Source of the DNA: Bacteroidota bacterium
Lineage (GTDB): Bacteria; Bacteroidota; Bacteroidia; Bacteroidales; DTGW01
DNA length: 64,000 nucleotides
Assembly: GCA_029572965.1 (NCBI GenBank)
Contig: JAKPQD010000164.1
Span: forward strand, 62,001 to 126,000
Reading direction: 5' to 3'
In this document: positions 1 through 7,921 of the stretch, in pieces
Numbering within the stretch: position 1 is the first letter of the stretch
Layout: every line of letters begins with the position of its first letter
Notes under the pieces: generated by a model
Databases searched by the model: none
What the model was told of the DNA's origin: nothing
What the model saw: only the letters and a program-made list of their open reading frames with translations
Program-made: the position numbers and the translations under genes

Positions 1-1131
1 TCGCTGAAAAACATTGCCTGGTTTGATAAAAACAATGGGGCATGGGCTCCCCAATGCATTGCCCGTAATGGCAAGTTTTACTTATATGTACCTATTCATG
101 GTGGTGGAATATCAGTATTGGTAGGTGATTCGCCGACAGGCCCTTTTCGTGATGTGCTTGGTAAGCGCCTGATAGATAGCGAGCATATTTGGAACGATAT
201 TGACCCTACCATATTTGTTGATGATGATGGCCAAGCCTATTTATATTGGGGAAATCCTGTGCTTCGCTATGTAAAGCTCAATAATGATATGATTTCTTAT
301 GATAAAAGCATTGGGAAAAATGGCATTGTTTCATTAGAAATGACTGGTGAAGCTTTTGGAGAGGCTGTTGACCGTGATGGGAAACCTCGCACAAAATATG
401 TCGAAGGCCCTTGGTTTTACAAACGAAATGGCATTTACTACATGGTTTATGCTGCTGCCGGAATACCCGAATATATTGCATATTCAACTGCAACATCGCC
501 GGTAGGCCCTTGGACTTACAAGGGATTTATTATGGAAAGGGCTCCAAAGCTTGCTTTTACCAACCATTCTGGTATAATTGATTATAAAGGGAACTCTTAT
601 TTCTTCTACCACAGCGAATCATTGACTGGTGGTGGTGGTTTCAGGCGTTCGGTTTGTTTGGAGCAGTTTAAGTACAATGCTGATGGTTCTATACCTCTTA
701 TTGTGCCTACTGCAGAAGGCGTGAAAGAAAGCTTGTCGGCTTTAAACCCATATAAACGTGTAGAAGCAGAAACTATGGCTTGGTCAGAAGGCTTGAAAAC
801 AGCAAAAGACAACAGTAAAGGTATTTATGTTACTAAAATCAACAATGGTGATTATATCAAGGTGAGTAGTGTAGATTTTGGAAAAGGGGCAACAACATTT
901 GAAGCAAGCCTTGCTTCGGCTGCAAAAGGCGGACAAATCGAAATTCGCTTGAATAGCACCGATGGTGAACTGTTGGGTACTTTAGACGTAAAAAATACAA
1001 AGGGAGCGAATAACTGGGCTGTTCAATCTTGTAAAGTGAAGGCTGCAAAAGGTATTCATGATTTGTATTTGGTTTTCAAAGGCGGAGAAGGCGATTTGTT
1101 CAACTTCGACTGGTGGAAATTTTCAAAATAA
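1..1131 (+). CDS. Glycoside hydrolase family 43 protein with C-terminal CBM6-like domain (5'-truncated)
   Basis: The reading frame is open from base 1, upstream of any in-frame start, so the N-terminus and the catalytic base Asp lie outside the window. Visible GH43 five-bladed propeller signatures are AWAPQ (bases 40-54), the DPTIFVDDDG blade with the pKa-modulating Asp (about 205-235), and VEGPW with the catalytic acid Glu at codon 403-405. The last ~125 residues begin YKRVEAETMA and end in FDWWKFSK, typical of a CBM6/CBM35-like beta-sandwich. Expected activity is alpha-L-arabinofuranosidase or beta-xylosidase on arabinoxylan side chains; the exact specificity cannot be read from sequence. 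It is 46 bp upstream of the GH27 gene, in the same direction, probably cotranscribed. Confidence 0.88.
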   Translation, partial: SLKNIAWFDKNNGAWAPQCIARNGKFYLYVPIHGGGISVLVGDSPTGPFRDVLGKRLIDSEHIWNDIDPTIFVDDDGQAYLYWGNPVLRYVKLNNDMISYDKSIGKNGIVSLEMTGEAFGEAVDRDGKPRTKYVEGPWFYKRNGIYYMVYAAAGIPEYIAYSTATSPVGPWTYKGFIMERAPKLAFTNHSGIIDYKGNSYFFYHSESLTGGGGFRRSVCLEQFKYNADGSIPLIVPTAEGVKESLSALNPYKRVEAETMAWSEGLKTAKDNSKGIYVTKINNGDYIKVSSVDFGKGATTFEASLASAAKGGQIEIRLNSTDGELLGTLDVKNTKGANNWAVQSCKVKAAKGIHDLYLVFKGGEGDLFNFDWWKFSK

Positions 1132-1177
1132 TAGAGATAGAAAATACATTGGAGGTAAAAAATAAAATATAGATAAA

Positions 1178-3217
1178 ATGGGACGCATTGGAAAGTTGAT
1201 GATGGTAGCAATCCTTATGATTGCTTTAAGTATGGCGGGAACGAATACTTTTTCAGCCCAAACCGTTTGGCTCGATGAGCTTGATTTGAGTGCAGCCACG
1301 CAAGGGTGGGGCGTTCCGATGAAAAATAGATCTATTGACAATAAAACGCTTACCATTGCTGGTAAAACCTTTGAAAGGGGCTTTGCAACACACTCGGTAA
1401 GCTCATTGTTGATTTTGCTTGAAGGAAAAGCCGTTTCTTTTTCTGCCAAAGTTGGTATTGACGATGAAGTTAAAGGGCATGATGCTGCTGCCGAATTTGA
1501 ATTGTATGGCGATGGTAAAAAGTTGTGGTCGAGCGGGCTTATGCGTGTTGGCGATACTGCCAGGGTATGTTCTGTAAACCTTACAGGTATTAAGAAATTC
1601 GAGTTGGTAGTAGCAGATGGCGGCAATGGTAATTATTACGACCATGCCGACTGGGTTGATGCCAGGTTTGAAGCCAAAGGTGTTACAACCTTTAAAACAT
1701 ACAACCCCGTAGCCAGTGAGCCTTATATTCTCACTCCCAAACCTTCGGATAAACCTCGCATCAATAGTGCAAAAGTTTTTGGAGTTCGCCCGGGGTCGCC
1801 GTTTCAATATCTTGTGGCTGCTACCGGCGACCGCCCAATGGTTTTTTCAGCTAAGGGTTTACCTGAAGGCCTGAAAATAGACCAAAATACAGGTTTGATT
1901 ACCGGGGTGCTCTCTAATGCCGGGACTTATATGGTTACCCTTGAGGCAAAGAATGCAAAAGGCAGGGCCGAGAAACAGTTGCGCATCGAGTGTGGCAACC
2001 GTATAGCCCTTACTCCGCCTATGGGATGGAACAGTTGGAACTGTTTTGCCCACGAGGTATCGGCTGAGAAAGTAAAAAAAGCTGCTGAAGCTATGGTCAA
2101 AAGCGGGCTTATCAATCACGGCTGGACTTATATCAATATTGACGATTTCTGGGAAAACCATCGCGATTCCAAAGACCCGTCGTTGCAGGGTAAATTTCGT
2201 GATGATGCTGGCTATATCGTTACTAATTCAAGGTTTGGAGATATGAAAGCCCTGGCTGATTATGTTCATTCACTTGGTTTAAAAATAGGGTTGTATTCAA
2301 GTCCCGGGCCATGGACATGCGGAGGCTGTGCCGGAAGCTATGGTTTTGAAAAACAGGATGCTGAAAGCTATGCCAAATGGGGCTTTGATTACCTAAAATA
2401 CGACTGGTGCAGCTATGGCAATGTAATTAATGGCTTGCCCGACAATGACCCATACAAGGTTTCATCATTGTCTTACAATGGAGGTGGCGAGCTTGCCACA
2501 GCTATTAAGCCTTTCAAACTTATGGGCGAATATATCAGGCAACAGCCGCGCGATATTGTTTACAGTTTATGCCAATACGGCATGTCAGATGTTTGGAAAT
2601 GGGGCGACTCTGTTGGGGGCAATTGTTGGCGTACCACTAACGATATCACTGATACCTGGGTAAGTGTAAAAAGTATTGCTTTAGATCAGGACAAGTCTGC
2701 TGCGTATGCTAAACCCGGCAACTGGAACGACCCCGATATGCTTGTCGTCGGGCATGTAGGATGGGGCAATCCACATCCAAGCAAACTCAAACCTGATGAG
2801 CAATATCTCCATATCAGCCTTTGGAGCCTCTTTTCGGCTCCGTTGCTTATTGGTTGCGATATGGAAAAACTTGATGATTTCACGCTCAACCTGCTTACTA
2901 ACGACGAGGTGATTGAAATTAACCAAGACCCTCTTGGCAAACAAGCTACTTGCAAACAGACAATCGGAGAGCTCAGGATTTATGTCAAAGAGCTTGAAGA
3001 CGGAAGTTTTGCTGTAGGTTTCTGCAATTTTGGACTTGATATTGCTGAGCTTTCATATAAAGATTTTAGCAAAATAGGGGTTAATGGCAAATTTAAAGTG
3101 CGCGATTTGTGGAGACAAAAAGATATAAGCACTATTGATTCTCAAACAGGGCAACTGCCTGTTAAGGTGCCAGTTCATGGAGCTTTGTTGTATAAGTTCA
3201 CTCCCCAAAAAAGATAA
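1178..3217 (+). CDS. GH27 alpha-galactosidase with N-terminal NPCBM and Ig-like domains
   Basis: Predicted secreted or periplasmic enzyme removing terminal alpha-galactose. A signal peptide occupies the first ~28 residues (hydrophobic run ending TFSAQ). Residues ~30-165 resemble an NPCBM module (QGWGVPMKNRSI...ATHS). Residues ~195-270 look like a putative-Ig (He_PIG) domain with GLPEGLKIDQNTGLITG. The catalytic barrel begins near residue 279 (TPPMGWNSWN). The predicted nucleophile is D409 in KYDWC and the predicted acid/base is D489 in WRTTNDI, by comparison with the KFDGC and ADIDDSW motifs of human alpha-galactosidase A. Length (679) is that of a GH27 catalytic domain plus these accessory modules. 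It sits in the glycosidase cluster, so xylan- or galactoglucan-linked galactose is the likely target; alpha-L-arabinopyranose, a structural analogue used by some family members, is an alternative. Confidence 0.93.
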   Translation: MGRIGKLMMVAILMIALSMAGTNTFSAQTVWLDELDLSAATQGWGVPMKNRSIDNKTLTIAGKTFERGFATHSVSSLLILLEGKAVSFSAKVGIDDEVKGHDAAAEFELYGDGKKLWSSGLMRVGDTARVCSVNLTGIKKFELVVADGGNGNYYDHADWVDARFEAKGVTTFKTYNPVASEPYILTPKPSDKPRINSAKVFGVRPGSPFQYLVAATGDRPMVFSAKGLPEGLKIDQNTGLITGVLSNAGTYMVTLEAKNAKGRAEKQLRIECGNRIALTPPMGWNSWNCFAHEVSAEKVKKAAEAMVKSGLINHGWTYINIDDFWENHRDSKDPSLQGKFRDDAGYIVTNSRFGDMKALADYVHSLGLKIGLYSSPGPWTCGGCAGSYGFEKQDAESYAKWGFDYLKYDWCSYGNVINGLPDNDPYKVSSLSYNGGGELATAIKPFKLMGEYIRQQPRDIVYSLCQYGMSDVWKWGDSVGGNCWRTTNDITDTWVSVKSIALDQDKSAAYAKPGNWNDPDMLVVGHVGWGNPHPSKLKPDEQYLHISLWSLFSAPLLIGCDMEKLDDFTLNLLTNDEVIEINQDPLGKQATCKQTIGELRIYVKELEDGSFAVGFCNFGLDIAELSYKDFSKIGVNGKFKVRDLWRQKDISTIDSQTGQLPVKVPVHGALLYKFTPQKR

Positions 3218-3220
3218 TGG

Positions 3221-3310
3221 GTCGAAATAGTTGGAGGACCTTCCAGCTTTCAAAAACCTCGAAGGTTTAAGCAGCAAAGTCAATAACTTTAACCCAAGAC
3301 CAAAAAAAAG
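3221..3310. repeat. Dispersed ~90 bp repeat, copy A, with internal hairpin
   Basis: The gap between the GH27 and esterase genes holds an imperfect palindrome (ACCTTCCAGCTTT ... AAACCTCGAAGGTTT) followed by a flank ending in TAACCCAAGACCA. The same arrangement occurs in opposite orientation at about 25466-25560, with roughly three quarters of bases matching by eye. It may act as a weak intercistronic terminator or mRNA stabiliser. It is not protein coding. Confidence 0.6.
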
Positions 3311-3349
3311 AATAACACACATGCTTAAATAACTATAAATAACAACTTT

Positions 3350-5773
3350 ATGAGACAAACTATTATTTCTAAACACACAAATGGGCTTGAACATAAGTGT
3401 TCATGGGTCAAGTCTTCTTTTTTCATTATGGTATTTGCGCTTTTTAGCCTTTCTACCATATTGAATGCACAGATCGAAAATTTTCAGGTTGGTTCAACAA
3501 CCCGCAAAATGCTTGTTTATGCTCCATCTACTATTGTTCCGGGGCGCCCGTTGCTTATCTCAATGCACGGGATGAACCAGGATATCAACTATCAAAAAGG
3601 CCAGGCACAGTGGGAGACGATTGCAAAGAAAGAAAACTTTGTAGTGGTTTATCCTGGCGGTGAAGGCAATTCTTGGGATTTGGCCGGGGATAAAGACATT
3701 AAATTCATCCTGGCCATTATAGACGAAATGGTTAAACGTTACAGCATTGACCGCGACAGGGTTTATCTTTCAGGTTTTTCAATGGGGGGTATGATGACTT
3801 ATTATGCTGCAACTAAAATAGCTGACAAAATTGCTGCTTTTGCCCCGGTGAGTGGTTATAATATGGGAGGCCCCAATACGAAGAGCTCAAGGCCTATACC
3901 CCTTATTCATGTGCATGGTACTGCCGATGATGTAGTTGCATATAGCGGGGTTGCTGCCAGTATGAATGCCTGGGTCGCCAGAAATGGTTGTCCAACAACC
4001 CCTGTGGTTACCAAGCCATACCCGGTGGGTAAATCTACTTCTGATGAAAAAAAATATTGGGGGCCCGGGATTGATTCGGTAGAAGTTGTACTAATTAGTC
4101 TTAGTGGCAAAGGACACTGGCATTCGATAGAAGCAAGCGGTGTTAATACCAGTCAGGAAATATGGGATTTTTGCAAAAAGTTTGCCCTTGGTTTTGGAGT
4201 CCCTAAATTTAAAGCTGCAACAGTATCAGATGTTAATCCAAAACAAATCCAGGTTACTTTTTCGAAACCTTTAAAAGCCTTAAATAAATTTGAAGGTTTT
4301 TCAGTGAAGGTTGACGGGCAGGATGCTGCCATCGATACAGTGTTGTTTACCGATTCTCTCCACTTAGCAATAAACCTTGTTGCTAATATTTTAAAAACCA
4401 ATGAAATAACTTTATCTTACAATGGGGGCAACGTGGTTTCTGTGTATGAAAAACCTTTGGTAACTATTAAAGATACTGCAGTAGATAATCAACTTTTAGG
4501 TTCTGCCCCTAAATTGGTTCAGCTTTTTGTAAACGAAAAAGGCGATAGCCTTATTGCTAAGTTTACCAAAAAAATGCTTTTGCCTGCTGATCTTTCATCA
4601 ATTGTGTTGAAGGCCAAATACAACGGCGAAAAGAGCGTTTCATTGATCAATTGTTCTTTTTTAAACAATGATTCTACCACGTTGGTTTTCCCTCTTGCAG
4701 ATACAGTTTATGCCGATTACAAATTGAGGCTTAGTTATACCGGCAATGTTGTTGCATCTTCAGATAGCGGAATGTTTAAAAATGATACAGCTTATGTTAT
4801 AATTAATAAGTCTCGTGGTTTGCCTGCTCATATTGTTTCTGCAATTATTGATGATAGCGCAATAGCCATTTCATTAGAGTTTAACAAGCCTATGTCGATG
4901 AAAGATGCCCAAATTTCGCAGCTTTTGTTGAAAGTAAACGGGAAAGTAACTAAAATTAAAGAAGTATTCAACGTAAACAATACCATCAGGCTTAATTTGT
5001 TTAACAGCTTGTATTATCGCGATTCTATTGTGATAACATATACACCGGGTACTATTACAGCTGCAGATAGCGGATATTTAGAGGCTTTTACCGATTTTGT
5101 AGTTGAAAATCCAATAGCAGCACCAACTTATACAGCAATACCTGGCAAAATTGAAGCTGAAAATTATGCTATGCAATTTGGTACTGATACCGAAACTACA
5201 AGCGATGCAGGTGGTGGATTAAATGTTGGTTGGATTGATGCCGGCGATTGGATGGTTTATGCCATTGAAAACAACACAGAAGATAGTGTTTACCAGATTA
5301 AGTTCCGTTTGGCCACCCAGGCTTCGGGTTCAAAATTTGAATATTTCATTGATGATGTGAAAATTGGACAAATAGATGTTCCAAATACTGGCGCATGGCA
5401 AAAATTTACTTCTGTAATAAAAGACATTATTGTCCCTAAAGGAAAGCATTACTTTAAAATAGTTGATGTTACTGGTAATTTTAATATCAACTATTTTGTA
5501 ATACAGAAAGATTTTGTAAGTGTAAGCCAAACAAATAAAGATGATATTAGCATTTTCCCAAATCCTGCTTCTGATAAAATAGTGATTAAATCTGCTGGTT
5601 TTCAGTATGATAAAATTGAAATTTCTGATATGATGGGCAGAACAGTGTTGGTCAAATCTTTGACTTATGCACCTGAGCTCGTTTTGCCACTCAATCTTAA
5701 CAAGGGTACTTATTTCTTGAAGATTAGCAATAGCAAATCTTCATTTACTCAAAAAGTTAATGTGGTGAAATAA
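3350..5773 (+). CDS. Secreted CE1/PHB-depolymerase-like esterase with Ig-like repeats, CBM6 and T9SS sorting domain
   Basis: The N-terminus (residues ~20-40) is a signal peptide with a long basic/polar leader. Residues ~45-275 form an LpqC-type alpha/beta hydrolase: oxyanion region SMHGMNQ, nucleophile S144 in GFSMGG, catalytic His likely in KGHWHS. This type is found among feruloyl and acetylxylan esterases. Three similar ~95-residue beta-rich repeats follow (~280-585; each with a TVLFTDSLHL- or DSTTLVF-like strand), then a CBM6 (~590-715, begins IPGKIEAENYA). The last ~75 residues are a T9SS type A sorting domain (SIFPNPASDKIVIKS ... GTYFLKISN). It therefore probably acts at the cell surface or is released, removing ester groups from xylan before the glycosidases act. 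Substrate is inferred only. Confidence 0.88.
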   Translation: MRQTIISKHTNGLEHKCSWVKSSFFIMVFALFSLSTILNAQIENFQVGSTTRKMLVYAPSTIVPGRPLLISMHGMNQDINYQKGQAQWETIAKKENFVVVYPGGEGNSWDLAGDKDIKFILAIIDEMVKRYSIDRDRVYLSGFSMGGMMTYYAATKIADKIAAFAPVSGYNMGGPNTKSSRPIPLIHVHGTADDVVAYSGVAASMNAWVARNGCPTTPVVTKPYPVGKSTSDEKKYWGPGIDSVEVVLISLSGKGHWHSIEASGVNTSQEIWDFCKKFALGFGVPKFKAATVSDVNPKQIQVTFSKPLKALNKFEGFSVKVDGQDAAIDTVLFTDSLHLAINLVANILKTNEITLSYNGGNVVSVYEKPLVTIKDTAVDNQLLGSAPKLVQLFVNEKGDSLIAKFTKKMLLPADLSSIVLKAKYNGEKSVSLINCSFLNNDSTTLVFPLADTVYADYKLRLSYTGNVVASSDSGMFKNDTAYVIINKSRGLPAHIVSAIIDDSAIAISLEFNKPMSMKDAQISQLLLKVNGKVTKIKEVFNVNNTIRLNLFNSLYYRDSIVITYTPGTITAADSGYLEAFTDFVVENPIAAPTYTAIPGKIEAENYAMQFGTDTETTSDAGGGLNVGWIDAGDWMVYAIENNTEDSVYQIKFRLATQASGSKFEYFIDDVKIGQIDVPNTGAWQKFTSVIKDIIVPKGKHYFKIVDVTGNFNINYFVIQKDFVSVSQTNKDDISIFPNPASDKIVIKSAGFQYDKIEISDMMGRTVLVKSLTYAPELVLPLNLNKGTYFLKISNSKSSFTQKVNVVK

Positions 5774-5796
5774 TTTAAAAACTTGTTAATCTAAGT

Positions 5797-5874
5797 CTAT
5801 GGGGCGAATCAGTGGATGAAAAATGAATATTATTGGTTCATTCAGGCATCAACTGTTTCGGCCCCATAGTTTTT
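5797..5874 (+). terminator. Long imperfect hairpin followed by T5
   Basis: Outer arms are CTATGGGGC (5797-5805) and GCCCCATAG (5861-5869). They are extended inward by GAA/TTC, by GTGGATG/CATCAAC-type pairing and by AATGAA/TTCATT. Five T residues follow directly. It lies in the 162 bp gap between the T9SS esterase and the GH97 gene. It could be an intrinsic terminator or attenuator dividing the cluster, or a decayed palindromic mobile element. Confidence 0.55.
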
Positions 5875-5935
5875 AAAAACACTTTTTTGAAACGAAAGGG
5901 CTGTTTTATTTGAAAGACAATTAGTTGAAACAGAT

Positions 5936-7921
5936 ATGTTAAAAAGTATAAACAATATCAAACATAAGGATATGGCTGAGTGCGTAAAACGTATGAATTC
6001 TTCAGTAAAAAGGTGGATAGCGTTAAGTTGTTTAATCTCTTTAACCATGCTGGCCTTTTCTCAACCTGTAAAGGTTGTTTCGCCCAATCAAAAAAATATT
6101 ATTGAGTTGTTCAACCATCAAGATGGAAATGAAAACCGCTGGTTTTTGAAAATATCCTATAGTCGCGCGGGAAGCAATGTTGAGGCTGTTTCCCGGGTGG
6201 ATATTGGACTGTTGCGCAATGATCAGGACTTTTCAAATAACCTAAAGTTTATAAAAGCCTCTAAGCCTTTGATTATTGATGAACAATATTCGATGCTGCA
6301 CGGAAAGAAGCAAAAATGCACTAACTCGGCCAACGAGGTTGTTGTATATTTTGAAAATAGCAACAAAGAAAAGATGAACCTCATTCTTAGGGCTTATAAT
6401 GATGGGGTTACTTTCCGATATGAGTTTCCCGGCAAAGGAGGCTCTTATGTGATAAAAGACGAACTTACTTCTTACCATATCAATTCTGCCTACAAACGTT
6501 GGATACAGATGTTCGACCTATCCAACGAATGGCTTTTTAAATATTATAAAAATGATAGTGTGCAGGCCATCTGGGGCTATCCGGCGCTTTTCAACTCGGC
6601 CGACAGCGCTTGCTGGTTTCTGTTGCACGAAGCTGACGTGAACCGAAGTTACTGTGCATCGCGGCTTAACAATAAGGCTGATAAACAGGCTTACAAGATT
6701 ACTTTTCCCGAAGATTGGGAAGGTAATGGCGAAGTGCTGCCCATCATTACTCTTCCATGGAAATCGCCCTGGAGGGTAGTTATCATGGGCTCTTTGGCAG
6801 ATATTACTGCATCAACCCTGGTGGACGATGTATGCCCTTCGTCGGTCATTGTTAATACCGATTGGATTAAACCTGGTATTGCCTCGTGGAACTATTGGTC
6901 AAATAACCACGGGACCAAGGATTATAAGACAGTGTGCGAATTTGCCGATTTGGCGGCTGCTATGGGCTGGCCTTACACGCTCCTCGACTGGGAATGGGAC
7001 CAGATGGGCAATGGCGGGAACCTTGAAGATGCTGTAAAATATATTTATTCAAAAGGCGTAAAACCATTAATTTGGTACAATTCGGGGGCCTTTAAGTGGA
7101 TTACTGCCACCCCTGTGGACAGGATGCTCACGCATGAAAAACGTATGGAAGAGTTTGCAAAGCTCAAAAAGCTTGGGATAGTAGGTGTAAAAATCGATTT
7201 TTTCCTGAACGAAAAGCAGGAAATGATGAAGTATTATCTTGATATCCTCGATGATGCGGCAAAGTTCAATATTATGGTTTATTTTCACGGGTGCCTTGTC
7301 CCGCGTGGCTGGGCCAGGACATATCCACACCTGATGACTTATGAGGGCATACGCGGAGCCGAGTGGTACAACAATGGCCCCGAATTTACAAGCGCTGCCC
7401 CAAGTCATAACTCTATCATCCCTTTTACCCGAAATGTTGTAGGTTCAATGGATTATACCCCTGTAACATTTACCAATTCACAGTTTCCGCATATTACCTC
7501 GTATGGGCACGAACTGGCTTTGAGCGTAGTGTTTGAGTCGGGCATACAACACATGGCTGACAGGCCTTCGGGTTATTATAGTTTGCCCGATGCCGCTAAA
7601 ACATTCCTGATGAACGTGCCCAACACCTGGGATGATATCAAACTGTTGGATGGATATCCTGGGCATGAGGTTATTATGGCCAGAAATAAAGGCAGTCAGT
7701 GGTATATAGGTGGTATTAATGGCGAAAACGTAGAGAAAAACAAAATACTGAAATTTGACTTTTTGCCGGAAGGTGCTAAATATAAACTTACGCTAATAGC
7801 TGATGGTGAGCATGATAAGGAATTGAAAGCGCAATATATGGTGGTCGAAAAAACAAGTTTAGTGGATGTTAAAATGCTCCGCAGAGGCGGGTTTGTTGCA
7901 CAATTAATACCAATTCAATAA
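5936..7921 (+). CDS. GH97 glycoside hydrolase, probably retaining alpha-galactosidase type
   Basis: GH97 architecture is evident: N-terminal beta-sandwich starting VVSPNQKNIIELF, (beta/alpha)8 barrel with GIASWNYWSNNHG, LLDWEWDQM and GVKIDFF, then a C-terminal sheet domain. The Asp at residue 421 in VKIDFF matches the position of the catalytic nucleophile of the retaining GH97 alpha-galactosidase BT1871. The inverting SusB-type enzymes lack that Asp, so alpha-galactosidase is favoured over alpha-glucosidase. Three in-frame ATGs exist (5936, 5972, 5993). The signal peptide (KRWIALSCLISLTMLAFSQ) starts just after the third, so 5993 is a serious alternative start. The stop overlaps the start of the next gene by one base (TAATG), implying translational coupling with the GH31 enzyme. 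Confidence 0.9.
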   Translation: MLKSINNIKHKDMAECVKRMNSSVKRWIALSCLISLTMLAFSQPVKVVSPNQKNIIELFNHQDGNENRWFLKISYSRAGSNVEAVSRVDIGLLRNDQDFSNNLKFIKASKPLIIDEQYSMLHGKKQKCTNSANEVVVYFENSNKEKMNLILRAYNDGVTFRYEFPGKGGSYVIKDELTSYHINSAYKRWIQMFDLSNEWLFKYYKNDSVQAIWGYPALFNSADSACWFLLHEADVNRSYCASRLNNKADKQAYKITFPEDWEGNGEVLPIITLPWKSPWRVVIMGSLADITASTLVDDVCPSSVIVNTDWIKPGIASWNYWSNNHGTKDYKTVCEFADLAAAMGWPYTLLDWEWDQMGNGGNLEDAVKYIYSKGVKPLIWYNSGAFKWITATPVDRMLTHEKRMEEFAKLKKLGIVGVKIDFFLNEKQEMMKYYLDILDDAAKFNIMVYFHGCLVPRGWARTYPHLMTYEGIRGAEWYNNGPEFTSAAPSHNSIIPFTRNVVGSMDYTPVTFTNSQFPHITSYGHELALSVVFESGIQHMADRPSGYYSLPDAAKTFLMNVPNTWDDIKLLDGYPGHEVIMARNKGSQWYIGGINGENVEKNKILKFDFLPEGAKYKLTLIADGEHDKELKAQYMVVEKTSLVDVKMLRRGGFVAQLIPIQ

